Shown here: in pieces, positions 1-11,450 of the stretch
Layout: every line of letters starts with the position of its first letter
Numbering within the stretch: the first letter of the stretch is position 1
NCBI RefSeq assembly: GCF_022965805.1
Contig: NC_133105.1
Coordinates: 32,120,447 to 32,184,446, forward strand
Length of the DNA: 64,000 nt
Origin: Primulina eburnea
Lineage: Eukaryota; Streptophyta; Magnoliopsida; Lamiales; Gesneriaceae
Direction of reading: 5' to 3'
Position numbers and translations under genes: made by a program
Notes under the pieces: model-generated
Told to the model about the DNA's origin: nothing
The model's input: the letters and a program-made list of their open reading frames with translations, nothing else
The model's database searches: none

Positions 1-940
1 GCTGTTGTTGTATGAAAACTCACACAACGGCAATGAATCTTGCCAACTAGTACCAAAATCTAGTACTATAGCTCTCAGCATGTCCTCTAGAGTCTGGATA
101 GTCCGCTCTGACTGTCCGTCTGTCTGGGGATGATAAGCAGTGCTCAGGTGTAAAGTCGTACCCAAAGCCTGCTGCAAGCTGTGCCAAAAATGAGAAGTGA
201 ATCGTGGATCACGATCTGATACGATCGACTTCGGCACACCGTGCAATCTGACGACCTCTCTGACATACAACTCTGCCATCTGATCGTGTCGATAAGTCAT
301 TCTGTACGGAATAAAGCACGCTGATTTGGTTAATCTGTCAATGATGACCCAAATCGAATCACAGCCCCGGGATGATCGAGGTAACTTCGTCACGAAATCC
401 ATGGAAATGTGATCCCATTTCCATTCAGGAACAGACAAACTCTGAAGTAAACCTCCGGGCTTCTTTCTCTCTGCCTTCACCTGCTGGCAATTCAGGCACT
501 TAGACACAAATTCTGCAATGTCTGTCTTCATCTGTTTCCACCAGAATTGTGTCTTCAAGTCGTTATACATCTTCCTGCCACCAGGATGAATGCTGAATCG
601 ACTACAGTGTGCCTCCGACATGATCTGTCGTCTCAAATCTGAAATCTCTGGCACTACTAAGCGGTTATTCACATATAGAACAGAATCTCTGACCTGATAT
701 TCTGAGATATGTCCAGCTCTGACCATATCAATCGATCTCTGCACGCTCGGATCAGTTCTCTGTGCTTCTTTGATCCTCGAAATCAGATCTGGCTCAATCT
801 GAATCGCAGCAAGTCGCAGCGGTCTACTCTCTGTATCAAATGTCAATCCAGACAAGCAACAATCTTCTACTAAACTCGATACACCTATAGTCGACAAGGA
901 CAAAGAACATACCTTTCGACTTAAGGCGTCTGCTGCTTGC
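1..940 (-). pseudogene. E1 integrase, partial (frame-shifted from upstream pol)
   Basis: Minus-strand translation matches, almost residue for residue, the integrase of E2 at 37021-38583. It contains the zinc-binding HHCC domain and the core strands carrying the first two catalytic Asp residues, up to the FSYNN region at the window edge. It is out of frame with the gag-RT ORF. Near 920-960 the sequence has small insertions relative to E2, which end the upstream frame at 836. The chromodomain end lies outside the window. Integrase would join element cDNA to host DNA. Here the polyprotein is broken, so function in cis is unlikely. Confidence 0.85.
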
Positions 941-3898
941 ATTCGATTTTCCTGGATGGTACTTGATCTCGCAATCAAAATCTTTCAGCAGATCAAGCCA
1001 TCGTCGCTGCCTCATGTTCAACTCTGACTGAGAAAAGAGATACTTCAAGCTCTTATGATCGGAATAGATCTCAAATTTCTCGCCATACAGATAATGACGC
1101 CAGATTTTAAGTGCAAAAACAATCGCCGCCAATTCAAGATCATGAATCGGGTAACGAGTCTCGTGCGGCTTCAGCTGTCTAGAGGCGTATGCTATCACGT
1201 GCCCTCGCTGCATAAGAACACATCCAAGCCCTCTGTGAGATGCGTCACAATATACAACGAACTCACCTGTACCGGCAGGAATCGTCAAGACAGGCGCACT
1301 AGTCAGCCTCTTCTTCAGCTCTACAAAACTAGCTTCACAATCTTCGGACCACACAAATGGCATATTCTTCTGTGTCAACTGGGTGATAGGCTTCGCTATA
1401 CTGGAGAAATCTCGGATAAAACGTCGATAATACCCGGCTAGACCCATGAAACTGCGTATCTCAGGCACAGAAGTCGGTCTCGGCCAACTGATCACAGCCT
1501 CAACTTTACTCGGATCTACCGCAATACCCTCTCCAGATGTAATATGCCCCAAGAAGACAACCTGTCTCAGCCAGAATTCACACTTGGACAGTTTGGCATA
1601 CAACCGCTCATTCCTTAAAGTCTTCAATACAAGCCTCAGATGATCTGCATGTTCAGTCAAACTCTTCGAATACACCAAAATATCATCAATAAACACAATT
1701 ACAAACTCATCTAAATATTTCTGAAAAATGCGGTTCATCAAACTCATAAACACCGCTGGTGCATTCGTCAAACCGAAAGGCATAACAACAAACTCGTAAT
1801 GTCCATACCTGGTTCGGAATGCAGTCTTCGGAATATCAACGTCTCTAACTCGGAGCTGATGATACCCTGATCTCAAATCAATCTTCGAATATACCGAAGA
1901 TCCCTGTAGCTGATCAACTAAATCGTCGATGCGCGGCAACGGATATTTGTTCTTCACTGTTGCCTTGTTCAACTGTCTATAATCGATACACAATCGCATC
2001 GAACCATCTTTCTTTCGAACGAAAAGCACCGGAGCACCCCAAGGTGATACACTGGGTCTGATATATCCCTTGGACAGAAGATCCTCCAACTGTGCTTTCA
2101 GCTCTTTCAGCTCTATCGGTGCCATCCTATATGGAGCTCTCGAAATAGGAACACTGCCTGGCACAAGATCTATGCTGAAATCAACCTCTCTAACTGGAGG
2201 CAACCCCGGAATCTCATCAGGAAAAACATCTGCAAACTCGCAAACCACTGGCAAATCTGCCAATGCTGGGCTCGACTTCAGTAAATCTACTGAATATACG
2301 AGAAAGCCCTCTGCTCCTCTCTGAAGCAGTCTACTCATAGTCAGAGCAGATACTAAGGGAATCCGAGATCTGGAACCCTTGCCGTAGAATTTCCACTCAT
2401 CTGTCATCTCGGGTCTGAATCTGACAATCTTGTGGAAACAATCTACCGTGGCCCTGTACTTGGTTAACATGTCTATACCAATTATACAGTCAAAATCAGC
2501 TAAACCAAGTACTACACAATCAAGATCAATCTCATGCCCCTCAAACTGAAGCATACAGTGTCTAACAGTAGTCACAGATATCAAACCACTTCCCAACGGA
2601 GAAGCTATAGACACTACTGTCGACAACGACTCAACAGGCAATGAATGTCTCAATGCAAAATGTTCAGATATAAATGTATGAGATGCCCCTGTGTCTATCA
2701 ACACATATGCAGGATAACCGCAAAGAAAACAGCTACCTGCAATGACGTCATCTGACGCCTCCTGCGCCTGCTCCTCTGTCAGGGCAAAAACGCGTGCCTG
2801 CTGTCGGGGAGGCTGACTCACTGTCTGACTACCTCCTGGTCTCTGCTGGGTCTGTGTAAAGGGTGGCTGGAAGGAGTGTACAGAAGATGCCTGTCTCTCC
2901 ATCTGTGGCGCTGGTGCTGATGATCCTGCACTCTGGAATCGTGGTGCACCTCTCTGGGGACAAACTCTGGCGAAATGTCCCTGTTGCCTACAGATGTTGC
3001 AGCGTCCCAGAACTCCTTGACACTGCTCCGTCGCATGTCGCCCTCCGCACGAACCACAGTATGCGCCACTATACTCTGACCCCTGACCTCTCTGTCGAGA
3101 TCCACTCGAACTCGATGAACAACTCCCAGATTTCTTAAACTGTTTGCCTTTAGCCTTCAGAAATTCCTTCTTACCACTACCACTAGCTCCGCTGTCAAAA
3201 CGAGGAGGAGGTGGTGGAAATTGTACGGTAGTAGGCTGTGGCGGTCTCTGCCCCTGAACACCGTAGGAAGCCCCTCGCTGCCTGATCAAGCCAGCCTCTG
3301 CTCCCTTCGCTCGGTTCAATGCCTCTGAAAAAGTACTAGGCCGGCCCGTGTTTACCAAAGTAAAGACATCGGGGTTCAGCCCGTTGATGAACTGATCGGC
3401 CACTGCCTCGTCGTTTCCGGCCACATGCGGTGCAAATCGTAGCAATGCAGAAAATTTAGCAACATACTCCTCAATGTTCCACTGTCCCTGCTTCAAATTC
3501 GCAAATTCAGCTCCTTTGTCTTTTCGGTAGGAGACGGGGAAAAAACGCTGATAGAACTCATCCTTGAAGACTTTCCATGTAATATCAATGCCTCGGTGCT
3601 CCAAGGCTCTCTTCGTCGTCAACCACCAGCTCTTTGCAACCTCTTGCATCTGATGCCCTATCAGTTTCACACGTCGCTCATCAGTATAGGCCAACGACTC
3701 AAACAACATCTCGATATCATCCAGCCAGCTCTCGCACTCTACTGCACTCTCTGTGCCCTTCAGGGTAGGAGGATGGAAAGACTGAAATCTCTTCAATAAG
3801 GTCTCCATCGGCGTAGCGGTGACATCCATCTGTGCACCTGATGTGCTACCCTGCTCTGGCTGTGGCACTCGTCTAGGCGGCATAAATCTGATTATCAA
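836..3898 (-). CDS. E1 gag-protease-RT-RNase H polyprotein
   Basis: This is a 1020-residue open frame. The N-terminal third is a retrotransposon Gag with METLLKRF and a following [10 protein letters not shown] block. Two zinc knuckles follow, the second a perfect CX2CX4HX4C near residues 299-313 ([14 protein letters not shown]). The aspartic protease motif DTGAS is near residue 401. The reverse transcriptase core has FIDDILVYS near residue 736, and RNase H has [10 protein letters not shown] near residue 884. The start is the ATG at 3898, but the Met of MPPRR a few codons later matches element B better. The final 30-odd residues are junk after a frameshift into integrase. Gag packages the RNA, protease cuts the polyprotein, and RT/RNase H make cDNA. 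Confidence 0.92.
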   Translation of the reverse strand: MIIRFMPPRRVPQPEQGSTSGAQMDVTATPMETLLKRFQSFHPPTLKGTESAVECESWLDDIEMLFESLAYTDERRVKLIGHQMQEVAKSWWLTTKRALEHRGIDITWKVFKDEFYQRFFPVSYRKDKGAEFANLKQGQWNIEEYVAKFSALLRFAPHVAGNDEAVADQFINGLNPDVFTLVNTGRPSTFSEALNRAKGAEAGLIRQRGASYGVQGQRPPQPTTVQFPPPPPRFDSGASGSGKKEFLKAKGKQFKKSGSCSSSSSGSRQRGQGSEYSGAYCGSCGGRHATEQCQGVLGRCNICRQQGHFARVCPQRGAPRFQSAGSSAPAPQMERQASSVHSFQPPFTQTQQRPGGSQTVSQPPRQQARVFALTEEQAQEASDDVIAGSCFLCGYPAYVLIDTGASHTFISEHFALRHSLPVESLSTVVSIASPLGSGLISVTTVRHCMLQFEGHEIDLDCVVLGLADFDCIIGIDMLTKYRATVDCFHKIVRFRPEMTDEWKFYGKGSRSRIPLVSALTMSRLLQRGAEGFLVYSVDLLKSSPALADLPVVCEFADVFPDEIPGLPPVREVDFSIDLVPGSVPISRAPYRMAPIELKELKAQLEDLLSKGYIRPSVSPWGAPVLFVRKKDGSMRLCIDYRQLNKATVKNKYPLPRIDDLVDQLQGSSVYSKIDLRSGYHQLRVRDVDIPKTAFRTRYGHYEFVVMPFGLTNAPAVFMSLMNRIFQKYLDEFVIVFIDDILVYSKSLTEHADHLRLVLKTLRNERLYAKLSKCEFWLRQVVFLGHITSGEGIAVDPSKVEAVISWPRPTSVPEIRSFMGLAGYYRRFIRDFSSIAKPITQLTQKNMPFVWSEDCEASFVELKKRLTSAPVLTIPAGTGEFVVYCDASHRGLGCVLMQRGHVIAYASRQLKPHETRYPIHDLELAAIVFALKIWRHYLYGEKFEIYSDHKSLKYLFSQSELNMRQRRWLDLLKDFDCEIKYHPGKSNASSRRLKSKGMFFVLVDYRCIEFSRRLLLVWIDI

Positions 3899-4137
3899 AC
3901 TGATTAGTACATAATCAATATCATCTGTCTCAGCCCTCCTCTGATCATATACCTCTGATCGAGAATCGGTTCTGATTCAGGATTGAAATGCGGTAAATCA
4001 ATTCAGATAATACAACACAACATATAATAGGGAAAGCAATAATCATGCTAGCATCTCAAAAGCAAGGAAGATGACTCGATCTACCCCGCTCATTCTATTC
4101 TATCTCAGTCTACAGAACCTACTACTCTGATACCACC
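3899..4137 (-). other. E1 untranslated leader with tRNA-iMet primer site
   Basis: A short AT-rich leader lies between the gag start and the 5' LTR. On the minus strand the sequence TGGTATCAGAGTAG (plus 4122-4135) follows the LTR end, two bases after ...CCACAACA. It fits the primer binding site complementary to the 3' end of initiator methionine tRNA, used by most plant gypsy elements. No ORF is evident. Confidence 0.85.
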
Positions 4138-5557
4138 TGTTGTGGGGACCCGGGCTCTAACTCAATTCTTTTGGGATGTAATTGGATCTTTGTTCGAAAA
4201 TGTGGGTCAAAAATTTGCTTTTAACATTAATTCAAATGTATAGATAAAGCATAACATGTCGTTAACTAAAATAAACAACATAATGTACATACATGTCTGT
4301 CTAATATAACCATACACTAGTGTTCGAATCTCAAATACAAGTAGTTCAAATCTAAACAGAAACTACTGGTAATCTGCTGCTACACCCGGCATCACCATGC
4401 TATCAACTCTCTCATCCTCGTCGTGACCCTGATCCTGCCCCACCTGTTGCCATGCACACATACAGACACGACAACAGCCGGATAACTCCGGTGAGAACAT
4501 ATCCCAGTATAAAACATGGATGCATGCAATGTCATAATCATGTACAAAAGCATGGAATATATCAAGTAACATGAATAAAATCTAAACATGTAGAAGAATA
4601 CAAATCTGTATTCAACATTCAAATCTTGACTCGATTCTTTTCTAATCTAGGGATCCCGGTGTGAATAAGACGGTCTGTTACCTATCCAACCACTCGGGGC
4701 AACGGTACGTCTTATTCCTAGACTTCGGTCAACTCTGTATCGAGGGTCTACACATATAGCAAATCTGCTCCTATGCGTCGATACACCGAAACGTCTAGTT
4801 TTGGCAAGTCTGCCAATCTCTCCTATCTCAGGACTCGAATATAAATCAATAAACAAAGCATTACATAATCAAATGTAATAACAATCTAGTATGTGATTTA
4901 GGGAAACTCGTATCAAATCTGAATCGAGTTGTGCAATCCCGTGACCACATGAATTATACCTTTCTTGTCGCACAGTCTGTGTCGAACCGAAATCTCGAAT
5001 ACCAAGTAGTCAATACAAATCTGAAATGGCATAAACAATGTGCACTTCAGTCATATACATCTCAAGTAAATCAATATACAATGCTAACATCGGATTCAAT
5101 GCATTTAGACGGCATAACGGCGTAATTCTTCGATACCGCTCAACTCAAACAATGATAATCTATCATAATTCATTTCTAATCTCATCAACACATCAATATA
5201 CATGCTGAAATCTGTATCTACTCGATCCACACATGCTGGAAAATCGAACCCATAGCATACGATATCCGAAAATCAATCTGATAACGAATCTACGATGCTC
5301 GATATACCAAGAGCACATTTCTCAACTCAAAACATAATTTCCCCAGCATATGAATTTCGACACATGCTGGAAATATAAGAACTTACATCCTTAGCTAGCC
5401 CTCGTTGCAAGGATCATGAATCCGGCCTCGAACTTAAAATCGGAACACAAAACCACTCAAAATCTCAAGTGCAAAGACTATAAAGAAGTGAACTCTCTCC
5501 CCTTGCTCTTGATTCTCGGCTGCTGAAATGGAGTATAGATGAGGTGCCAATGCAAGC

Positions 5558-5564
5558 TTATATA
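5558..5564 (-). promoter_or_regulatory. TATA-like box of E1 LTR
   Basis: TATATAA on the minus strand is followed downstream by GCTTGCATTGG. It is the only good TATA box just after the GC-motif array. The equivalent position in the other related LTRs also has a TATA-rich run, so this is the likely start of the R region. Transcription start is not shown by sequence. Confidence 0.6.
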
Positions 5565-5615
5565 CCCCAAGCCATGTGTCAACACGAAATTCAAAGGTGG
5601 CATTTTCGCATGCAA

Positions 5616-5842
5616 ACCGCGGGTGCGGTGACTCAAGAGCGCGGGTGCGCTGTGCTCACGGCAAATTCATTTTAAAGTGTAACACTTAGACCGCGGGTGC
5701 GGTCCTTGCATGACCGCGGGTGCGGTCTCACACCGCGGGTGCGGTCGTGCTAACACCACGGGTGCGGTGTCTGTTCGCACAATTTCACTAATTTCTTCTC
5801 AATATACCGCGGGTGCTGTATCTCTAACACCGCGGGTGCGGT
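5616..5842 (-). promoter_or_regulatory. Array of eight ACCGCGGGTGCGGT motifs, U3 of E1 LTR
   Basis: Eight copies of a 14-bp GC-rich motif, exact or with one or two changes, lie at 5616, 5637, 5690, 5713, 5732, 5755, 5806 and 5829. Each carries CCGCGG-like palindromic bases in otherwise AT-rich DNA. In the element's sense the array sits 50-280 bp upstream of the TATA-like box at 5558-5564. A role as enhancer or silencer binding sites is inferred from that position only. Confidence 0.75.
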
Positions 5843-5942
5843 GTGGCTTCGGCCCAAACCTCACAATTTCAATTTAAATGTCATGCATTCTCCAACTTGT
5901 GAATCTCACATCCATAACAGCTGATAATTCTCGAGCCTTACA

Positions 5943-6485
5943 CAATTTGACCATGGAAATGAGATGAGTAACAGTGTTCTGTCTGTTCTGATATGTTCTG
6001 TTCCGAATTGAAATGATCTGTATTGCTTCTGTTTTGTTCTGAATCATTTGATAAGTTATGTCTCTTATTCGATTCGTTTCCGTTGTGCCAAGTTAAGAAT
6101 ATTAGTTTTGAAAGTATGTTAAAGAAATGTTTTAAGGAATTAAGTTCTATATGTATCTTTGGAATCGATCGACCCCCACTTGCTGAGTGTTTCCCAAAAC
6201 ACTCACCCCTTACAAATTTCAGATAAGAATGAGGAGCAACTGAATGAGGAAGAGCAAGATGCTTTCTGGGGTTGGTGAATCAGAGATCAAGATCAGAATT
6301 CAACATTTTACTTTTCTTTCGTTTCCGCTATTAGAAACTCTAATGTATTTTATTCCTTTGTCATTGTAAGACAATATTTCATTTATGAAAAAGACTGGTT
6401 TGATTTGATACGAGGCTTTATTGTTTTCAATTTAATTGTTAAACAATGCCGGATGTCACCGATGCTTCGGACTCGGAGCGTGACA
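5943..6485 (+). repeat. C-family LTR fragment (3' end), host of the E1 insertion
   Basis: This is the reverse complement of 18367-18910, the 5' LTR of element C, and ends CGGAGCGTGACA at 6485 as that LTR does. It is in sense orientation on the plus strand. What follows at 6486 is Athila-like sequence, not a primer site. It is therefore either the 3' LTR of a C-family element or a solo LTR. The rest lies left of the window because E1 inserted at 5942/5943. Confidence 0.85.
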
Positions 6486-6758
6486 GGTTGCCTCCCGCAC
6501 AGCGCTTGGTTTAACGTCATCAGCCCGACTACCAGTTTTGCTCAATTGGGTTCACTCAGACTGAAATTGTCAATATTCCTCACTTCGGTTCCATAGTACG
6601 CTTTAACTCGCTGTCCAATGACCTTGAAAGTGCGTCCATCACTGCACATCAACTCGATAGCCCCATGAGGATATACTGTTTCCACTACAAATGGCCCTGA
6701 CCAACGTGATTTCAGCTTACCAGGAAACAACTTTAGACGAGAATTGAATAGTAGTACT
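6486..6758 (-). pseudogene. Element A integrase C-terminal end
   Basis: Minus-strand translation gives the C-terminal integrase segment. It begins [10 protein letters not shown] just inside the solo LTR and runs through [13 protein letters not shown] to a stop at 6542. This [11 protein letters not shown] block is typical of Athila/Tat integrases. The reading continues in the piece at 8919-9226 once the solo LTR is removed. The last 50 bases (6486-6541) are the start of the 3' untranslated part, cut at 6485 by the C-family LTR. Confidence 0.85.
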
Positions 6759-8918
6759 TGTGAAAGCGGACCGGTTACGGTGGCCGGAAACGCAACGGAA
6801 GCAAAATTTTCGAATTTTATGACAAAATTTCGGCCACCTAAAGTTTCTTGTGTAATATTTACAAAAACTCAAACCATACATAGGATGATAAGAAAATATA
6901 CCTATCAACTTTAAAAAGTTGATTGTGGCTCCAACTTTGTTGTTGAACAACAAAGCTCTTGAATGGAAGATGAATCTACAAGCTCCTCCTCCAAATCCTT
7001 GAATCTTTCCTTCAAATTAGGCCCACCACTAACTAGGAAGATCCCCTCACAATTTGCACTAGAAAAATGTGAGGATTTATCAAAGAGAAGTGTGTGTTCT
7101 TAAACAATTCAAGAACACAAAAATGGAGAGAAAAACTTGAGAGAAAAATCCTTAGAGGTTTCGGCCATCTCACTTGGGAGGGAAGGTAGAATAATTTTTA
7201 ATTCCATGTCTTGGTGTTGCAAAAAGCAAAAGTGAAAAGTAGCATGCCATGCCATTATTTTATTCAAAAGTAATCTCCAACCCTTTACCTCCCATGCATG
7301 CATACAATATAGTTTTTAATCAAATTAAAAACTTTGGACTAAATTTAATTATCTCAAACATATTTGAGACTAATTAAACATTACTTGAATTTACCCAAGT
7401 CCCACTAGTTAAATAATTATTTTAATTGAGCTCTACAAGACTCAATATTATTTAATTAATCCAACACTTGAATTAATTTAATCATTTGGGCTCTACAAGG
7501 CTCACTAGTGTTTGATTAATTCAACACTTGAATTAATTTAATTTAGTCCATTATAATGTTAATGAAAATCACAATTTTCAAATACATTATTCTCTTGGCC
7601 AAATTTTAATTTAGGAACACTTCCATAAATCAAAATTTACATTTCTCTCATAGAAGTCATACTTCTATTTTTCTTTGCACTTATAAACTCATTTATAAGT
7701 CGTTCAACACATTGAACTATTTTCTCCTTTATAGAATTCATACTTCTAATTTTCCTTACGCTTATAAACTCCTTTATAAGCCGTTCAACACATTGAACTA
7801 TTTTTACTTCTCATCGGGATTTACAAAGCTAGTACTTGTGTGGCCCTCAATGGTTCATTGATACAACTAGCCGTGGGTTCACATCTCCATGTGATTCGGA
7901 CTAAACATGTCCTTATTCGAGCATACCCCAATTGCTCCATTCTTACTTATCAACTCCTTGATAGTAAGAACGTCAGAACTCAAGTCTGATAGTACCCAAC
8001 CAATCACGTTAAACGCCTAGCAGCATCGCTTACGTGATTTCCTAGGTATCACATGATAGTGCCTGCAAGAACCATTCAATTATGGTTAGCGTACAGTACG
8101 GTCCCTTCAACTCATATATCCCGATCGATTCGACAACCATTGGTTTATCGAGAGTTGTCAATAAATCGATACTATGTGTCATGTCGTAGTTGCATCAATG
8201 GTGTAATCTATGAAACACCTTTCATAATTACAACCATACTCTGGCCAGAGATTTCAACCTACATACACATGATTACACATAGGATATCCATACCCGAAGG
8301 TAAGCGGTGAATCCCCGACTACAATGCATCGACTCCTATGTGTTTCGACAGAACACCCAACCTTGCCACCTGATGACCCCATGAGAGTCGGTAAACAAGT
8401 CAAAGTGTAATTCTAGCACATAGAGTCTCAATGTTGTCCCGGATCATAAGGACTAATTCTGTACAACCATAAACCAGGACTTTTCCACTCGATAAGTGAG
8501 AACCACTTGGAAAGTCCTTTTATGGAGGGTTGTTCAGTGCACTCTACAAGGAGCACCTATCTGCATGTTCGGACATCACAATGTCCCCTACCAATGAAAC
8601 ATGGTACTCACATCGCAGATACTAGTCTCTAACTCGAGCGGCCTATATCCTTCTTAGTGGCGGCTGAATCGACTAGGAACCGTTTAGAATATACAGTATT
8701 ACAAATATGAGTTTCATGATATTCATCATATGAGCATCTCATATTCTTTCTACTATTTGTATATTCAAGGGCTTTATCTATGCAGCTAGCATGGGTATAC
8801 AGATAAAGATATGCCAAAATAATAATTTCAAATATTATTAAAATAAAGACTGCTTATTCATAGAGTTTCATTGTGAACACTCGGCCAACACTTGGCTCGA
8901 CGGGCACCTACTCTAACA
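6759..8918 (-). repeat. Copia solo LTR (element D, 2160 bp)
   Basis: It aligns end to end with the 3' LTR of copia D2 (31341-33494). On the minus strand it runs TGTTAGAGTAGG...CTTTCACA. No copia internal sequence flanks it. Both sides are integrase of element A, so this is a solo LTR left by LTR-LTR recombination. ACTT occurs at both edges (6756-6759 and 8919-8922), consistent with a 5-bp target duplication that has lost or changed one base. No credible ORF lies within it. Confidence 0.9.
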
Positions 8919-9300
8919 ACTTATTGTCCTGGTTTGAGCTCCCTTCGGACAATGATTTTGTCGTGCCACTTCTTAGTGTGCTCCTTGTAGATTTTGGCAT
9001 TTTCATATGCGTCATTTCTGAATTCATCCATCTCACTTAACTGTAGTTTTATAACATCGCCAGAAGCTTTCTGGTCGAAGTTCAACTTTTTAACTGCCCA
9101 AAATGCTCGGTGCTCCAGTTCGAGTGGCAAGTGGCATGCTTTCCCAAATACTAGCCTATAGGGAGAAATCCCAATAGGCGTCTTGAATGCTATCCGATAG
9201 GCCCATAACGCATCATCCAGCTTCATAGCCCAATCCCTCCGGTTGGTGTTGACAGTTTTTTCCAGTATTTGCTTGATTTCCCGGTTGGATACTTCAGCTT
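8919..9300 (-). pseudogene. Element A integrase, middle-to-late segment
   Basis: On the minus strand this encodes [14 protein letters not shown], which carries the third catalytic Glu region, then [22 protein letters not shown] and ends ELKPGQ. This is the standard plant Athila/Tat integrase core and connection. It is bounded on the right by the B insertion (AGCTT target site, 9296-9300) and on the left by the solo LTR. A stop codon falls at the left junction even with the solo LTR removed, so the gene was probably dead independently. Confidence 0.88.
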
Positions 9301-9459
9301 TGTAAGGCCCGAGATGTTATTACAGTAATCTGAGATTAATCTGAAATGATTTATTCATCAATGGAGATGATTATAGACAGAACGGATTAGCCGAGAAAAG
9401 TAATGCTCAAGATTTTAAGTTGATAAAATGAGATTTTGAAATAGTGCATGCGAAGCAAG

Positions 9460-9646
9460 ACCGCACCCGCGTTCAAGGAAGGACCGCACCCGCGGTCGAT
9501 ATTAATGAAATTGTGAAGAGGAGGCCGAAGCCTCACCGCACCCGCGGTGTTAGCAAGGACCGCACCCGCGGTCTAAGCTTTCGGGAAAATTGATGCATAT
9601 CAGTATACTGAGCGCACCCGCGGTGCAAGATGGAGCGCACCCGCGG
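9460..9646 (+). promoter_or_regulatory. Array of six (A)CCGCACCCGCGGT motifs, U3 of B LTR
   Basis: Six copies of the complement of the E1/E2 motif lie at 9460, 9483, 9535, 9559, 9611 and 9633. Most read ACCGCACCCGCGGT. The last two begin AGCGC and the first lacks its end. The array stands just upstream of a TATA run (9695-9705). The 3' LTR has the same six copies at about 22307-22493. The same motif, in opposite orientation relative to transcription, occupies the matching place in E1 and E2. Confidence 0.75.
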
Positions 9647-9694
9647 TGTGACGTGCAACATGGAAAATGAGAAACGTTTCTTGCATGCAATCTT

Positions 9695-9705
9695 GATATA
9701 TATAT
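9695..9705 (+). promoter_or_regulatory. TATA-like run of B 5' LTR
   Basis: The short alternating run GATATATATATG lies about 50 bp after the last GC motif. It is the best candidate core promoter in this LTR. The corresponding run in the 3' LTR has grown to about 59 bp. Confidence 0.55.
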
Positions 9706-10419
9706 GTAAGAATTGCTCGTTCATTTCCTCAAAAATTCAGAGAAGGGGTCGAAGCTTTGGCACAGAAAATCCTTACGCCTTTTGCGAGAAATCCGTCCGT
9801 CTGATTTTGAATCCGACTTCGGTATTGAGTTCCTATCGACGTAGGCTACAACTGGACGTAAGTTTTGCTAAGTTTTGACATGCTTTGAAATTATGATATT
9901 GTCATAATTGAATGGAACTCATATATGTTGTTCTTGACATATTAGACATCATAGAATCGAAGTCAGATTAAGAAACGGACTGAATATGAAATTGTTATGA
10001 TTTTCGGAGTAGTTTTGGAGCCGATTTGATATCAGAATTGAGTTGTTATTGATTATGAGATATTAGAATTGATATCTGACTGATATGATATGGCTGGATA
10101 TATTGAGATTACGCCGTTATATTGTTGAAACAGAATTTGATTGAATTCTGATGATATGCAGTAGTGCTTGAGTGGTGTATTGATACTGTACCCTCAATAT
10201 TGTCATTGTCAGACTGAGTATTGACAGGCTTGGGGTTCGAGACTTCGACAGAGTCAGAATATCAGAAAGAAAGGTATAAATTAATGTTGAGTTGGGATTG
10301 CACAACTCGAGTGAGGTTTGACTCGAGTCTCCCTAAATCACATACTTTCATTCATTGCATTGATATTTGCAATTGATGAGACTTATGATTGTAATCTATT
10401 GATTTATAGCCACTGCATG

Positions 10420-10800
10420 TAATGACTGCTGATTCGCTAGTCATTGATTGATTTGCTTAGATACTGATTGCATGTATTGATTACGGATTCGTTGAGTCAT
10501 AGGCTGATTCGCCTAGTCACCGGCTGATTCGTCGGGTTATTGACTGATTCGTCTTATTATCGGCTGATTCGCCTAGTCACTGGCTGATTCGTCTGGTTAT
10601 TGACTGATTCGTCTTATTATAGGCTGATTCGCCTAGTCACCGGCTGATTCGTCTGGTTATTGACTGATTCGTCTAAACTTAAGCTGATTCGCTTAACTAC
10701 AGGCTGAGTTGTCCGGTTGTTGGCTGATTCGCCTAATTACCGGGTGATTCGTCTGGTTATTGACTGAGTCGTCAATTCTGCGGCTGATTCGCCCAGACAC
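10420..10800 (+). repeat. 20-bp tandem array in B 5' LTR (CTGATTCG repeats)
   Basis: About 19 units of a 20-bp repeat share the core CTGATTCG. Three variants (ending in CCTAGTCAC, CTGGTTAT and CTTATTAT) alternate as a 60-bp higher-order unit in the middle of the array. The 3' LTR has the same array at 23323-23697. The position is downstream of the TATA run, so it is probably transcribed leader. Confidence 0.85.
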
Positions 10801-11450
10801 TGGATATATTAATTATATCGATGCCGTTTAGGGATTGATTCATTCCTATCGACTGAGATTCGATATAATTACCTATATCCAGACATCGGGATCCCTAGGT
10901 TAGAGTTGAGTCGAGTTTGAGACGACGCGTCGGTTGAGTTGAGTTGGATATGACATGTTGATTTACATTGTTTATATCATTCATGATTATTGAATGCTTG
11001 ATATTGATTTATGTATTCTGATTTGATACAGGTTAAGAATATTTCTTATATATGCTTTTGCATATGCTTTTATATGATTGCATGTATACATTGTTTATAC
11101 TGGGATATTTATATCTCACCGGAGTTATCCGGCTGTTGTCTTGTTTTGTATGTGTGCATGACAATAGGTGGGGCTGGATCAGGGTCAAGAAGAGGATGAG
11201 AGAAGATTAGATAGCGTGGAGATCCGGGCTTCGAAGCAACATAGGATTCAGCACTGATATGTAGTTGAACCTAGTTGAAATTCTTGTAGATATTACAAGA
11301 TCTGAATGTTCACGTTTAATATATAATTTGAGTAAATTACATTACGTTTCCGCGTTGTATTTTAAAAAAAAATTTAGACCCTGTTTTTTAATTGATTAAT
11401 TAGTCCCAATGATGATTAAGATCATGATTAGCATCCGGGTCCCCACAACA

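Larger units (their letters stand above)
1..5942 (-). mobile_element. Element E1: Ty3/gypsy chromovirus (Tekay/Del-type), 5' part
   Basis: The element reads right to left: 5' LTR at 4138-5942, initiator-Met primer site at 4122-4135, gag start near 3880, then protease, reverse transcriptase, RNase H and integrase, which runs off the left edge. The order pro-RT-RH-IN and the protein motifs place it in the chromovirus branch of Ty3/gypsy. The 3' LTR lies outside the window. E1 was inserted into an LTR of the C family, because the C-type LTR resumes at 5943. The predicted target duplication next to the 5' LTR is CAATT (5943-5947), but its partner is out of view. Confidence 0.93.
4138..5942 (-). 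repeat. E1 5' LTR (1805 bp)
   Basis: On the minus strand it begins TGTAAGGCTCGAGAA (at 5942) and ends CCCCACAACA (at 4138), the standard TG...CA termini. It aligns along its whole length with the E2 LTR at 35113-36918. It carries an array of GC-rich motifs (5616-5842) followed by a TATA-like box (5558-5564) in the sense direction. It also contains a conserved YATCTCACCGGAGTTATCCGGCTGT segment (about 4470-4495, plus-strand complement) shared with the B-element LTR, which shows that the two families are related. Confidence 0.93.
9301..11450 (+). repeat. Element B 5' LTR (2150 bp)
   Basis: It starts TGTAAGGCCCGAGATG and ends GGGTCCCCACAACA, followed by GG and the primer site. It contains six GC-rich motifs (9460-9646), a TATA run (9695-9705) and a 20-bp tandem array (10420-10800). 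It differs from the 3' LTR by scattered substitutions, a TA-repeat length change and one short duplication, so the two are very close. Confidence 0.95.

Noticed and set aside
10420..10800. Regular short repeats resembling a CRISPR array
   Set aside because: There are no unique spacers of constant length, the units are contiguous 20-bp tandem repeats, and the setting is a plant LTR.
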